Of a DNA stretch of 64,000 nt, positions 12,740 to 25,545 are shown piece after piece; within the stretch, counting starts at the first letter, position 1; each line of letters starts with the position of its first letter. The stretch is from positions 2,683,501 to 2,747,500 of the forward strand of contig WPIO01000046.1 of NCBI GenBank assembly GCA_009760855.2, in the 5' to 3' direction. Both the position numbers and the translations under genes were made by a program. The DNA comes from Cristatella mucedo (Eukaryota; Bryozoa; Phylactolaemata; Cristatellidae). The notes beneath the pieces are model-generated. The model did no database searches and was not told the origin of the DNA. It saw only the letters and a list, made by a program, of their open reading frames with translations.

Positions 12740-14439
12740 TGACAAAAATTGTGTTGCTTTTATATGCCATTGTCTGTTAATTAAGTATTTGTGTTATCAG
12801 TCATCAGCTTGGACTCTGGTAGTGGTGTAAAGTATCTAGATTGTTGTTTAGTCTTTTTTAATTAAGTTGAGTATTTCAAGCCTGAGCTTGGTGCCTGAAG
12901 GTCTAGTAAGTGTAATAGGTTCAACTTTTGTTCGATACAAAATTGCTTGACTGTTTTTCGAGCGTAGTACAATACAAGCACCATAACAGACTACGTGTTT
13001 TCGATCAATAGCAGCGACAGGTTGACTCAAGTGGGTAATCGTGAACCTGCATCTAACGACATGTAAAATCGTCAGGGTGCATACTTGAATCACAAATTTA
13101 GTAGTCACTAAGATGTACTGTCATGTAAGGGTATTTAAGCTACTCTAGTCAGAATGTGAACTAACAAAAGTATCAGCTAAACGAGGTCAATCACATCTGA
13201 ATCGAGTCGACGTGTAGAGTTACGTGTATGAAAGTAGTTAAGCCGCTCATTGTCCACTTGACAGTGAGTAGAATTATAAGTTCGAGGTTGCTGTAATCAA
13301 TGACTGACTCGGTAAATGGCGATCGTTGTGCTAGTGGCTGATCTAAAGCACACTTCAATTGTATCAATAAGTATTTGAGCTTGGATCTGTAGCCAGCTTT
13401 TCCCAGCAAATTAGCTCCTGGACAGCTTTTTCGATCAAAAATTTGCAGACCGTAAATTCGGCTCTAAGAGGATTTACGACGATGTTACCCTTACTATGGT
13501 TCAATAAAATTTTAGCTGATTTTTAGCAGCCGCAGTGATTACTTAGCTGCCAACGAGTCTACACATCAATAACTTGGTTACCAATATAGAATCCACTACA
13601 GGATTCACGGCTTCGGCATGGATTCACGGCCTCGGCATGGGAGAGTAAACACATTATCTCCTGGGCTATGTATATGCCTGGTGTAACGTTGAGCAAACCA
13701 CGTACGTGCGGTTGATCCTTTACTGAACACTGCATGCCGTGATGTCCTCCCATAGATTGATACAGTACGTTCTTCGGTATTATGGAACTGATCCTGAATG
13801 TATATATGCTTCATTTGTATTTGTAACCACCATTATACCGTCATTTTCTTCGTCCTTCCCTTTCCCCCTATCCATCGCCACCTCTTTCAACAGCAGTTTC
13901 CCCTGGGTGTTTTTGTTGTTGCTTGTACTCACTGGCGTCGTTTGGATGGCGGCGGCACCATCGGTACGGTAAATCATCGCCATAGTCGCTTATCTCGTCG
14001 AGCTGGGTAGGTCCAGGGGGCAGCAATCCTATTCCCTTTGGGAAACAAGGGCGATCTTCGCTCTGCAAGTGTCGAACAAACTCTGCAGTTGCCTACGAGA
14101 GTAATTTCCCACAATGTTTGCACTGAGCTTGATCGCATTTTAGGTCTCCAGGCTTGCCGATTCTTGTAAAACCCCCGGCAAGAGGATGACTTGGTCACCC
14201 GCACTTAGACGTATCGCCAAATTGCTTTCGATCGCTCTGGCGCTATACTGAGCAGAGACCGTGGACAAAATGGCCGGACCGAAGTAGCCGGCAGTAGTGC
14301 CGCACTACATAAGTAGTTTTACCTTCAGACCACTAGCTTTTGCGTTATCTCGTCCGCTGTGGAGCATCCAGAGGCTTGTTATACTGAGTAGGTCGGCTGC
14401 TGGTGTAGGCCGAACAGCCTACCTCAGCTGCCTATCAAG
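12740..14439. other. No gene recognised downstream of RPS14
   Basis: Only short frames without known motifs are present. A 19-bp unit (GATTCACGGCTTCGGCATG) is tandemly duplicated at about 13601-13640. Confidence 0.4.
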
Positions 14440-14616
14440 ATAACAGCAATAATAATATTACCTTTGTATAGCGCACAAAGAGAACAAATTTTTTCTAGCC
14501 AGTTTACATACGCTGTAAAGGAAGCATGGTCGAGTTGTTAGTGGTAGTATGCACAATTTCAACAAGCATAGCTTGGTTAGAGGTGAAATACACAGGGTCA
14601 GCATGCAAATATGGTT
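14440..14616 (-). mobile_element. LINE-A 3' end fragment (diverged)
   Basis: It carries the 3' UTR features of LINE-A: AATAATAATATTA tail, GCGCACAAAGAGAAC, the TAAAGGAAGCATGG block and CAGGGTCAGCATGCAAATA. No coding part is present. It abuts another copy at 14617. Confidence 0.8.
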
Positions 14617-15080
14617 AGTAGTAATAATAATGATGTACTTGATAAAGCGCCCTCATAGAGCTTAATCTCTTTCTAGGCGCTTTGCATTTGCTGCAAAGGG
14701 AAATGCAATTGAATGGTAAGTAAAATCATGCTTGAAAAACAAACAAAATGAATAGCATGGTTAGGGGTGACATGCACAGGGTCAGCATGCAAATGTGGTT
14801 AGTGGCAGCATGCACAGTGTCAGCACGCATAAGCACACCAAGGACGAATCACAGGGACTCACTAAATGCTGTCCTAAATAGGTGTTTTATGTTCTTTTTA
14901 AATGTGGTCAGGTCAGGTGATGTTCTGACGCAGGTCGGGAGTGAGTTCCAGGATTCGGAGCAGACGAACTAAATGCACGGTCTCCAAAGCATTCGAGTTT
15001 CTAACGGGGATCAACGGATTGATTCGGACAAGTGGTGGTACAATGTCTGGCCTGGTGGGGAGTAGTTCTGACGTCATTCC
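14617..15080 (-). mobile_element. LINE-A copy, 3' UTR and last codons
   Basis: The 3' tail at 14620-14770 and coding remnant to about 14990 match LINE-A well. The rest to 15080 is weaker. The end of the RT frame is damaged. Confidence 0.8.
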
Positions 15081-15271
15081 ATAGTCGTTCCATAGGCGTT
15101 GAAATCGGACGACTGGCTTGGCCACTGACCAGTACAGGACAAAGATTGGTCAAGAAGTTCATTATAAAGTTATTGTTGGTTAAGCAAGTCGAATCTCAAA
15201 GCTCATATAATCCGCTTGGGGTAATTACATTTGGCAGCAAGATAACGACTCAATGCATTCTAAAAAAAAAT

Positions 15272-15437
15272 CCTAGCTGATTAAACAGCCTTTTTTGTAT
15301 AGCGACAGAAGAGCCTTTACGGCTATCACCACCGCTTGCAGTGGCGATAAAGAATCGCCCACCACAGGAATCGAACCCACGACCTCGGGACCGAGGTCGT
15401 GAAAGCAACCGCCTTACCTAGTGTGCCATCACGGCTC
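15272..15437 (-). mobile_element. SINE-A copy
   Basis: This is a full copy on the - strand. The head ends AGCCGTGATGGCACACTAGG with the 11-bp palindrome and B box GGTTCGATTCC, and the tail is GGCTGTTTAATCAGCTAGGA. An A run at 15262-15270 flanks the tail. Confidence 0.92.
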
Positions 15438-15612
15438 TACTAGACCATTTAAGTACTTTTGAAGTAACAGTTGAAATCCCACTAAGATGTAATTGCCATC
15501 GCTGGCTTGTATGTCATAGCGCTCTGAGACAGGAACTTCGACCACGATTTAGCATGGAGAACTGTGAATATGCTGCGTTAAGAACTGATCATGCATGCAT
15601 CGGTAAAGCGCA

Positions 15613-16136
15613 ATAATAATAATAATATAATAATATTGCACTTGATAAAGCGCCCTCAGAGAACTTAATCTCTTTCTAGGCGCTTTACATTTGCTGCAAA
15701 GTGATACGCAATAGAATAGTAAGTAAAATCATGCTTGAAAAACAAACAAAATGAATAACATGGTTAGGGGTTACATGCACTGGGTCAGCATGCAAATGTG
15801 GTTAGTGGCAGCATGAACAGTGTCAGCACGCATAAGCACATCGAGGACGAATCACAAGGACCCACTAAATGCTGTCCTAAATAGGTATGTTTTTAAGTTT
15901 CTTTTAAATGTGGTCAGGTCAGGGGATGTTCTGATGCAGGTCGGGAGGGAGTTCCAGGCTGTGGGAGCATACGAGCTAAATGCACGGTCTCCAAAGGATT
16001 TAAGGTTTGTACGAGGTATTTCTAGACTGTTTGATTCCGAAAAGCGAGTGGTACGATGCTTTGCCTGATGGGGTAGTATCTCTGAAAGATAGGCTGGAGC
16101 CATAGAATGAAGAGACCTAAAAGTGAGCGACAAAAA
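15613..16136 (-). mobile_element. LINE-A copy, 5'-truncated, near twin of 5892-6400
   Basis: It encodes only the last 93 residues of the RT (SLTFRSLHSMAPAYLSEIL through AFSGSL) plus the 3' UTR and an AATAAT tail. It shares private variants with the copy at 5892, for example GTGATACGCAATAGAATAG and GGCAGCATGAACAGTG. Confidence 0.92.
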
Positions 16137-16764
16137 TGAACGACCCTATACTGATTTACATTGATGGGTAGTGCAGAATGCTTCAGCGGTCTTAGTGGTG
16201 TAGGCCTTGCTCGCACCGACGTTCCTTGGCTCGAGCAACTGATACCCGGCTTTTGGAGCTGAGATATGTTCGTGTAGCCAGCTGTGTTGATCCAAGCCGT
16301 GGAGCTTCTTGCCAGCTTCGTTGCTCTGACTCTTCAGGTACCAGTACATCAACATAGCTGGCAACTTGATGCATAATCCCACAAAGATGGGCAGCGTCCT
16401 TCCTGTTTTCCTTCCCTTTGAATCGAACCGGTATGGTGGTGAAAGATGGCCTGTGTCACTTGGCATGCCTCATTCCCCCGTGAACTGGCCCATGCAAGGT
16501 CAAGGTTTGGCCAATCCTTGGCTTGGTCCTGGATGCGCCTTTGTAGATTTATTGCCTCGTTGGCACACTTTCACCCAATGGCAACGACAATCTCTTTCTT
16601 AAATACTGCCCCCACTTCGTTTCGATCCGCCCACAGTGCACTTCGCTCTGTGCTCTCTTCGTTTCTTCTCTAGCTAATGCAGAAAGGTGAGAGCAGATTA
16701 GATAAGATTTCGCTGCTTGATGTGTGTGTGTGCGTGCATGCATGCGTGGGTGCGTGCTTGCGGG
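16137..16764. other. Unassigned, with an unrecognised 106-codon - strand frame at 16466-16149
   Basis: The frame contains a hydrophobic stretch (LPIFVGLCIKLPAMLMYWYL) followed by polar sequence. I do not recognise it and see no splice context. It could be a fragment of a decayed element. A TG-rich stretch lies at about 16720-16760. Confidence 0.2.
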
Positions 16765-17372
16765 TAACCGGACAATTCGTCGCGGATAATTCGGCACCAA
16801 AAAACGGGTAATTCGGAGCGGACAATTCGGAGCAGACAATTTGCAATGTATTCATTTTTTTATATTTTAAACGCAGTATAAAAACGCTTTCAATTAGTGA
16901 GTACATAGTTTTGAAACCTAGACGCTTTCAATTAACCAAGACATTTAATTACACAATAAGTGAGTACATAGTAGCTTGCGGGATCGGTGTATATGAGCAT
17001 GACTGAAAAGGTCAGTGGACAGACACCTTTGGAACTTTAAACTTGCAAGTCCAGCATCATAGTTTGTGAGACATTATGGATTGTAGTTAGTTATTTCGAT
17101 AACATTAATTTAATGGATCAACATTTAGTATACTGGTAACATTTTTAAAATGTGATTTTGTGCAAGAGTTGCTGGTATTTGATATGACTTTTTTGCAGTA
17201 AGTTAAATAAACTTTACTTTATACGGTATTATAGTTCTATTAAACATGATTAATAAAAAATTCGTTTAAATTTCAAATAGATATGCTTTAAATATCCTGT
17301 TACGAATGTTCCGCTCCAAATCGTCCGCTCCAAAATATCCGCTCCGAATTATCCACTACGCATTGCCCTAGA
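16765..17372. mobile_element. FB2: palindromic element with GGAGCGGACAATTC-type inverted arrays
   Basis: The left array at 16769-16845 has GGACAATTCG, GGATAATTCGG and CGGAGCGGACAATTCGGAGC in direct orientation. The right array at 17312-17368 carries the reverse complements (TCCGCTCCAAA, ATCCGCTCCGAATTATCC). The ~450-bp interior is AT-rich and noncoding. This is the same architecture as FB1 with a different motif. Confidence 0.65.
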
Positions 17373-17784
17373 ACCCTTTTCTCGAATATGTTCTCTGCCT
17401 TCGTGTTCTTATGTACCTGAATAATCCACGCCTGCCAGGACCGACAAAAAAGCCACAATTGCGTATTTTGTTACCAAATCAGAGGCTTTAAAGGAATGCA
17501 GCAAAGTTGATGTGCTGCCACCTTCGCCCGCATACGATGTGCAAAAAACATGCAAAATCAACTGGTTTGGTGGTTTTTAGGGTGTTTGGAAACAGCTTCA
17601 TCTTTTGTAGGATAATCTTTGGTAACGCCATCAGAACAGGCGGATTAAGACCGATGTGGATGTGCCAAATATCTCCCTCTCATAAATGCATCGCGGTAGC
17701 TGTGTCGAACAGTTGCCCTGGGTAATAGCCTACGGGTAAGGTGCTGGCACTTCATGACGCACGTCATCGGTTTGAGTGATAGTA

Positions 17785-18000
17785 ACAAAAATAATACATT
17801 TGTATAGCAATATCAGAGATCTTGATCTCTGTTTGTGCACTTTACATATACTGCAAAAGAAGCATGGTCAAATTGTGAGTGGTAGTTTGCTCAATGACAA
17901 CAAACATAACATGGTTAGAGGTGACATGCACGTGATCAGCATGCAAATATGGTTGGTGGCAGCATGCGAAACGTCAGCACGCATGAGCACACAAAGGCGT
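17785..18000 (-). mobile_element. LINE-A 3' end fragment (diverged)
   Basis: It carries the 3' UTR blocks AATAATACATTTGTATAGC, the TTTACATATACTGCAAAAGA block and GTGACATGCACGTGATCAGC. No coding part remains. Confidence 0.72.
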
Positions 18001-18780
18001 ACTGCAACAGACAATCTTGTACTGCCCGTAGCAGGCAAGCTCGAGATGGGGCAGCTAAGGCTCTCTTGCCGAGAGACTCGAGGGCTGTTGATTCAGCTAA
18101 TCTTTCCTCTTTTTACTATTACATGACTACTCACAGTTTGAGACATCATCTTTGCGCATGTGCAGATGTTGGCCAAGCATGATTAGACCCTATGGAAGAA
18201 AACTCGGGCTGCAGTTTGAACGAAAAACCGTCCACCTATACTCTATGACTAGTCTGGGCAAAAACCAGAGGGGTCAAAACGTTGGGGATTTGCATGCGTT
18301 AAAAAAAATTATCAATTGAGCTTACGAGACGACACTCAAATTAATATCTGCATTTTATTAAATCAATCGAGATGAGACCTAGGAAAATGCAGCGAGCTCT
18401 TAAATTCCATGTTTATAAGAAAACGCTCTGGAGTGTTTTTCATTTTACAGCTTCATCAATGTCTAGCATCGTTCCCGAATAATGGTCTGGCTAATGGTTG
18501 CTCTAGTGAAAATAGCGTTGATCAAACCCTTGATTATTAAGAGGAAATGCCCTACTTAGTCGTTGAGATGAATTTTTAGAGAGGAGGCTCTTGGCACATC
18601 TGGTACATCTTACTTCAGAGTGTTCTGAAAGTACTACAGAATGATATCCTTTGCAAATGGTGACTATGTTGGAGGCCAGAAGTTGCTCGAGCTACAGTGA
18701 AAATAGGCTCATTTGTTTTTGGCATTTTTGCTGATTAGAAAACCAGGATGGTAGCGTGAGCCATTTGCTAAATAAATAAA
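18001..18780. other. No gene recognised
   Basis: AT-rich unassigned sequence without a supportable frame. Confidence 0.4.
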
Positions 18781-18948
18781 TCTTAGCTGATTAAACAGCC
18801 TCTTTTCGTATAGCGACAGAAGAGCCTTTACGGCTATCACCACCGCTTGCAGTGGCGATACAGAATCGCCCACCGCAGGAATCGAGCTCACGACCTTGGG
18901 ACCGAGGTCGTGAAAGCAACCGCCTTACCTAGTGTGCCATCACGGCTA
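18781..18948 (-). mobile_element. SINE-A copy
   Basis: Full-length - strand copy with the tail (TTAGCTGATTAAACAGCCTC) first and tRNA-like head ending at GGCACACTAGGTAAGGCGG on the - strand. Confidence 0.92.
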
Positions 18949-19136
18949 ACAATATTGCTACTCATGCAAATTCCAATGTTCTGGTGATGCTTAATAGGCC
19001 AGGATTTCAAACAACGCTGAGATATTAGAGTCCGTATAGTGTCTACTGGGATGCCCTAGATTTTTTCCGCTCCTACAGTATATGTGCATGTATTTGTTGT
19101 GGGTGAGTGATATGTGTGTATGTGTACGAGCGTGCA

Positions 19137-19168
<32 letters not shown>

Positions 19169-19544
19169 TTTGTGTGTAACTGATGCGGCATCAACCGAGA
19201 AACTGGCCAGAAGTAACCTGAAGGAGCAAAACAAGCTCAAACAATTACTAGTTTGCTGGTAAAATATTTCTAGCAGCGATTCTTTTCTACAGCAAAAGAT
19301 TCATTACGGAAGAAAATTGCAGCGGAAATTGCCCTACCACGACACATGTTTGCCGTGCTATCAAAGGCGGAATGAGAACAATTGGATTGTTAACGACCAG
19401 CCGAAGGTGGGGGAAAATCGGAAGTAAGTGTCCAATGCTGGTGTAGTTCAAGTCCGGGCTCGCTTATCTTATGGATCTGATCGTCTTACCTCGACCTCGA
19501 CCTTCGTGGGGGCTGGGGAGCATGGGGACCTCATATTGGCCGGT

Positions 19545-20716
19545 ATTAGGAATGAAGAATCACTGGCACTGCTCTGCAGTGGTTCAGGTCCTATCTCAGT
19601 GGGAGACTCCAGAGTGTTGACGTGAATGGACAAAGATCATCTGAAGTACCTCTAAAATATGGAGTACCTCAGGGCTCTGTGCTAGGTCCGGTCCTTTTCA
19701 CCGTTTATACTCTCCCTCTCGCTGATGTGATTGCCAAGCACAATCTAGGCTTTCACTTCTATGCGGATGACACTCAGTTGTACCTTTGCTTTGATCCCTC
19801 CCAGCCTTCGAGCACCTCAAATTCTCTCAACTCACTTGCTGCATGCATTGATGACATCCGATCATGGATGGCAGCAAATTTTTTTAAACTAAACGATGAC
19901 AAAACTAACTTACTAGTTATGGGCAAACCCAGTGTGATTCAGAGATTGGAAAGGCTGTCTCTCAAGCTAAAATTCGGGCTTGTTTAGATAAGGATACCAC
20001 GTCCAAGTTGGTCCATGCATTCGTGACATCTCGTCTCGACTTCTGCAATTCACTGCTTACTGGCCTACCAGCATGTGCGATCAGGCGATTGCAGCTGGTG
20101 CAAAAGTCTGCAGCTAGGCTTGTCTGTCATGAGCGTCGCAGTTGCCACATTACTCCACTTCTCGCCGACCTGCACTGGCTACCAGTGAAGCAACGGATTG
20201 ACTTCAAGATTTTGTCGCTCACTTTTAGGTCCCTTCATTCTATGGCTCCAGCCTATCTCTCCAACATACTACCCCATCAGGCCAAGCATCGTACCACCCG
20301 CTTTTCGGAATCCAACAATCTACCAATACCGCATACAAACCTCAAATCTTTTGTAGACCGTGCATTTAGTTCGTATGCTCCCAAAGCCTGGAACTCCCTC
20401 CCGACCTGCGTCAGAACATCCCCTGATCTGACCACATTTAAAAGGAACTTAAAAACACACCTATTTAGGACAGCATTTAGTGGGTCCCTGTGATTCGTCC
20501 TTGATGTGCTTATGCATGCTGACACTGTGCATGCTGCCACTAACCACATTTGCATGCTGACCCTGTGCATCTCACCCCTAACCATGTTATTCATTTTGTT
20601 TGTTTTTCAAGCATGATTTTACTTACCATTCAATTGCATTTCACTTTGCAGCAAATGTAAGGCGTCTAGAAAGAGATTAAGTTCTCTGAGGGCGCTTTAT
20701 CAAGTACATTATTATT
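19545..20716 (+). mobile_element. LINE-A copy with internal deletion
   Basis: The + strand frame 19622-19987 encodes GVPQGSVLGPVLFTVY and FHFYADDTQLYLCFD, then joins abnormally from ERLSLK to AKIRACLDKD. About 130 bp (the ISPVASARNLGVIFQ to AYFQLHNI region) are missing. The last 161 codons at 20008-20493 are intact to AFSGSL, followed by the 3' UTR and ATTATTATT tail. A TG microsatellite precedes it at 19138-19177. Confidence 0.92.
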
Positions 20717-22982
20717 ATAAGAATGTCAACCATTGTTGAGCTCGAGCGTATAAGAGGCTTTCTAGCGCGAAAAAAGTCAATGCGAGCCCGTGTGTAGCGG
20801 GATTCTAGCACGAAACTTTTTTTTTAATTTCAGGAGGACGACACATTTAGAAAGATTCTGCCGTCAATGCAGTTGCAGTTTGACCAACAATGACCGAGAG
20901 CACTTGAAGATCTATGGTCTGAGGCTGCGAATGATAATAATCGGGAGTTGCCAACCTCGAAATGTGTCTGAAAAAGTGATGGGTGGAGGGCGAAACGAAC
21001 ATGTATGAGCTACAGCAGCCTTACCGAGTGCTGACAGCACTCTTTCCGACGGCGGCATCGAATTCCCAAGATGACAGCGCTAATCGACCCCAAGGCAAAC
21101 AGGTCACCTTGATATGTGGTCAGTCTTGCCGTAAGACTTTAAGCTCATTCAAAAGAATCCATTTCATAGAATTAATCTGATAGTAAAAACAGAAAATTCT
21201 ACAACTAAGATAGAGTTAGTTAGGGCGTCACTTGACCACCTAAAACTGTTGAGATGCCCGGTTCATAGCATCGGAGTCATTACCAGGCACATCCGAAATA
21301 AAGGGCTGATGACTAAATTATAGGTTAATTACTGCCGCAAATTAGAGTTCAAATGACTTCATTCTGTGAAAGCAGCTCCTGCGAAAGAGTTGTAATTCCC
21401 TAATCGTTTAAAATGGACAGAGTTTGACTGCGCTCATGTTATGAGTTCAATGCTGTCAAAAGACTTTACCTATGACACGAATTCACTAAACTCGCAGTTA
21501 ATTGAATCCTTAGAATATACTGCATCAAAATATATGATATTCAATGAAACTATCCTCAAAATAACGCCCAGGTTCAGCTGCAATATAAAGCAAAAAGAAC
21601 ACGATTGGAAGTGGTCTCATACAAATATACTCCTCTCTAAATGATATAGCAGCTCTTAATTCCAGCTTTAGCTTAGGATTACTTTCACAGCGGTTTCAGT
21701 TATGGTTTATAGGCATTAGCCAATATATAAGTATAACGGATCACACGATTCCCAGCCTTGACCTTAATCTGCATTGCTATTGCTTGGCCTTACTTGGAGA
21801 CGGGCTAGGTGGGGACGGGGCAGCGGCGAGACCAGGAAAAGCCACAAGTCTTGTCTTAAGGGCGGAACTTTTCCTCAACCAGCCACTGGGAGGGATTTAC
21901 ATCCGGTGGTTTTATAGGGACAGAAGCTTGGCAGCCTTGAATTCAACAGAAAGAAACTCCGATTTATGCAGATGATCATCGTGTTGTCCTCAACTGTGCA
22001 TCAATTATGATCACACTAAAATTAAGCTGCTTACGGAATCCAGAACTTGATTTTCTAACTTCGTCAAGCTATTAACATTTATGCAGGATTTTTCAGGTGA
22101 TCAAGTTGTGAATTCTCAATTGTCACTCCGCATTTGAAGGTACACATTAGTTTGACTTCTGAAGTTATTAAAAAAACCACCGGTCCCTTTAAGGCCACAA
22201 GCCTGTGCACAAATTCAAAGAGCTTAATTTTTAGAAAATCGTGACAATTCAAGCTCAAATCTCAATTTCCCATTTCCCATAAGGACGATTTGATGGACTT
22301 TGCTGAAGGTGGTTCTTTTTCATCTTTAGCTGAAAAAAGGATCTCCAAGGAAACGAGCTCCCGCGACCTCATGTTTACGTTTCTTGGAAATTTTCTTGAT
22401 GTTTCTTGGGCAATTCTGCCTCAGATGATTTACTACTCAAATTGATCTGAGACAGCATACAAGTGTAGATTTCTAAAACTCTATGTGTACCGTAGCCTAA
22501 TGTAGTGTTGTCTCATAACTACAATATTAGATTATCTGCTTTTCCGACCGGTCTTAATGAAACTTGTTTGATCATGCCAACTTCTCTCGCTCCAGTGATC
22601 ATCACTCGCATTTATTATACTATGTCTCTCCACAATCCAATAGCAGCAGAGTCAAGCTAAGGGGATGCTGACTCATTGGTCAGTCACTCCTACTGCTGAA
22701 TAAAGGAGGATACTAAACCTCAGATTCACTTTTGGGGTAAGTGATAATTTGAAGGTCAAATACAGAGAACATTTGCTAAAAAGACATCGAAGGAAATATA
22801 TAATAATTCCATTTATTTTCAAATGCCTTGGCTGAAAGCACTGAATGCAGCCAATCGATTACTAGTAGTTTGCAAAACCTCGTGTATAATTTCAACCAAA
22901 AACTCGTTTTAATCACTCAAAAGAAAAGGATCACTGTCATTAGAGGTAGACCAAGTATCGCCGTGGGCATTTTTATTATTTT
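20717..22982. other. No gene recognised
   Basis: Two kilobases without recognisable coding or repeat-family sequence. The frame 21441-21644 shows no known motif. Confidence 0.4.
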
Positions 22983-23120
22983 CGTGCCGGTTTGGCCCAG
23001 TAGTTCGGGCGCTCGCTTTTAATTACCGTGGTCAACGTATTTGATGACCAAGGTCTCAGACTCAAGCCCTTTGACGTCTGAGAAGCACCAGAATAAAGAT
23101 TAAGTTCTCAATTAATCTGC
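22983..23120 (+). mobile_element. SINE-B copy (old)
   Basis: The A-box-like TTTGGCCCAGTAGTTCGGG, the B-box-like CAGACTCAAGCCC and the tail AGAATAAAGATTAAGTTCTC match other SINE-B copies. The terminal GGGCGC is lost. Confidence 0.65.
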
Positions 23121-23158
23121 AATAAACCCCTAATAAACACGCGATCTAATTACCGAGA

Positions 23159-25545
23159 ATGACTGACCTGTTCGCTTTGACCGAGACCTGGCTGAAATGG
23201 ACAAACAGTCCAAGTATAGCCGATGCCATCCCTACATGCTTCTCCTTCTTTCACACCCCTAGATCAATCAATTTCGATGGAGGTGTCGCTATTGTCGCTC
23301 GTTCCTTTCTCAATTTCAAACAGTTAATGGTTACCTCGAAGCAGTCTTTCGAATCTCTTGTTTTGAGTTCATCCCATAACAAACTGCCAACGGTGGCAGT
23401 ATTCTATCGTCCCACAGGTACCAAGTCCTCCCGTATCTCAGATTTGTCTGATCTCATTTCAATTCTGTCTGCGAGAAATCGATCTACCATCGTTATGGGT
23501 GATTTTAAACATTCTTTTTGATAACTTATCTGACGCCGTAAGCCTCAAATTGTGTGCACTGACTGATTCACTGTGCCTCTTGTGGTTCATGCGCATGACC
23601 CAGCTTCCATCAAGGGTCACACACTCGACCGAATTTTCTACTATAACACACGCTTTCGGCACCTATTATTACCAATTCTGCTCATCTGACCACATGCGGA
23701 TCTCATTCAGTCTACAGTGTGTGCACTCCTCCGCATCTAAAGTCACATGTGAATCGCGAAACCTAAACACCCTGACATCGATGCTGTTTGCGTGAGAATA
23801 TCTTCTTCGCCCCTCCTGCTCAACCCCCTTCTGACCTGTCATCATAGGTAGAATGATACAAAACGAAAATAGTGAACTTGCTCGACGAGTTTGCACCTCT
23901 GAATAAGCGAATTGTGCACCTTCGCCCAGAGGGCTTGTGGTTTACCGCAGACATTAAGCTAGCTAAGTATACTAAGCCAAAGCTTGAGTAAGCATACGAT
24001 AGATTAGAACTGGCTGCCCATCGACAGACATATGAGGATATAGGCTGCCCATCGACAGAGGACTAATGTATTGTACAATTCATCCTAGCAAAGGCTAAGT
24101 CTAGCTTCTACAAAAATATTGTTGAATCACTGATGCAAAATTTAAAAGTGCTGATGTAAAGGTGCATCAACCCTCGCCTTAACCGCTCCCGGGTTAGCTC
24201 CTTAGTTAGCTCCTTAGTTTCCTTAGTTAGCTCCTTACCTAGTGACCATTTTGGCGATACAGCTGATCTCTTCTCTAACTTCTTTGGTCAGCGTCTGATA
24301 GACAAGATCAGAGTCTTCATCACTACGGTAGAAGTACAGAACTCTTCTAGACTCAATTCCCTCAGCAAGCCCCACAGGGCTTCCCCTCAACTCCGTGCAG
24401 CATCTCAATATCTATATTCAAGGAGATCACGAGTGTCATCCTGAAATTCATCTCCCAATCAAAAAAGGCCACAATTTCTCTAGACCCTATACCAAGAATT
24501 CTAATTCTACGAGACATCAATCTGCTGCTGCCATGCATAATAAACATTATGTCCTTAGCCTCAGGACATGTCCCTGCCCCTTTCAGAAAGGCTGTAGTTA
24601 GTCCACTAATTAAGAAAGCAACACTAGACCAAGAGAACTTGATCAAATTCAGCTCAATCTCCCTTCAACCGTTCCTATCAGAGACACTGAAACGAGTTGT
24701 GGCCGACCAGCTGAACTTTGTCATTGAAACTTCAGATCTAGCAAAGTTCCAGTGAGGTTCTAGAGCTAGTCACTCCAAAGAGTCAACACTTCTTAGGGAT
24801 TGTAACGACTTTCTCAGGAATGCAGACATAGGTAAAGTCTCTCTGCTTGTTTTGCTTGATCCTTAAGCAGCATTGAATACTATTGATCACAATGTCCTCA
24901 TGAGAACCTCTTATCTCGCCCGGGCATCACTGGCACTGCACTACAATAGATTAAGTCATCGCAGTGGGAGACTATAGAGTATTGATGTGAATTGAAAAAG
25001 ATCATCTGGGGAGTCACTGAAGCACAGTGTATCTCAAGGCTCTGTGCTTGGTCCGCTTTTCTATACGATTTATACTCTCTCTCTCTCCCTCTCTTGCTGA
25101 TGTGACCGTTCGTTGTATCTGCACAAAATACAGGTATCCAGCTCCAAAACGACCTTTCATTAGACGAGCAAATCAGTTCCACAGTCAAGTCTGCCAACTT
25201 TCAGCTACACAGCATTGCTAAAATTCGGGCTTGCCTAGACAGGGATAACACATCCAAATTGGTCCATGCATTTGTAACATCCCTCGACTTCTGTAACTCA
25301 CTGCTTGCTGGTCTACCGGCCTGTGCAATCAGGTGCTTACAGCTGGTGCAAAACTCAGCAGCTAGGCTTTTCTGTTGTTAGCTTCGAAGTCGCCACATCA
25401 CATCCCTTCTCGGCGACCTGCACTGGTTCCCAATCAAGCAGTGCATCGACTTCAAGGTTTCCCTTTGCAGCAAATGTAAAGCCCAAGAAAGAGATTGAGT
25501 TCTCCGAGGGCGCTTTATCAAGCGCATTATAATAATTATTATTAA
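23159..25545 (+). mobile_element. Old LINE-A copy retaining part of the endonuclease domain
   Basis: The frame 23159-23521 resembles the APE-type endonuclease of L2/CR1 elements: FALTETWL near its start, FDGGVAIVAR, VAVFYRPTGTKSS, and GDF at the end. RT remnants follow at 24549-24755 (SLASGHVPAPFRKAV), 24760-24900 and 25140-25450, in several frames with stops. A LINE-A tail (AAGAAAGAGATTGAGTTCTC, GGGCGCTTTATCAAG) closes it. It is the only copy here with endonuclease sequence and is clearly dead. Confidence 0.82.
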
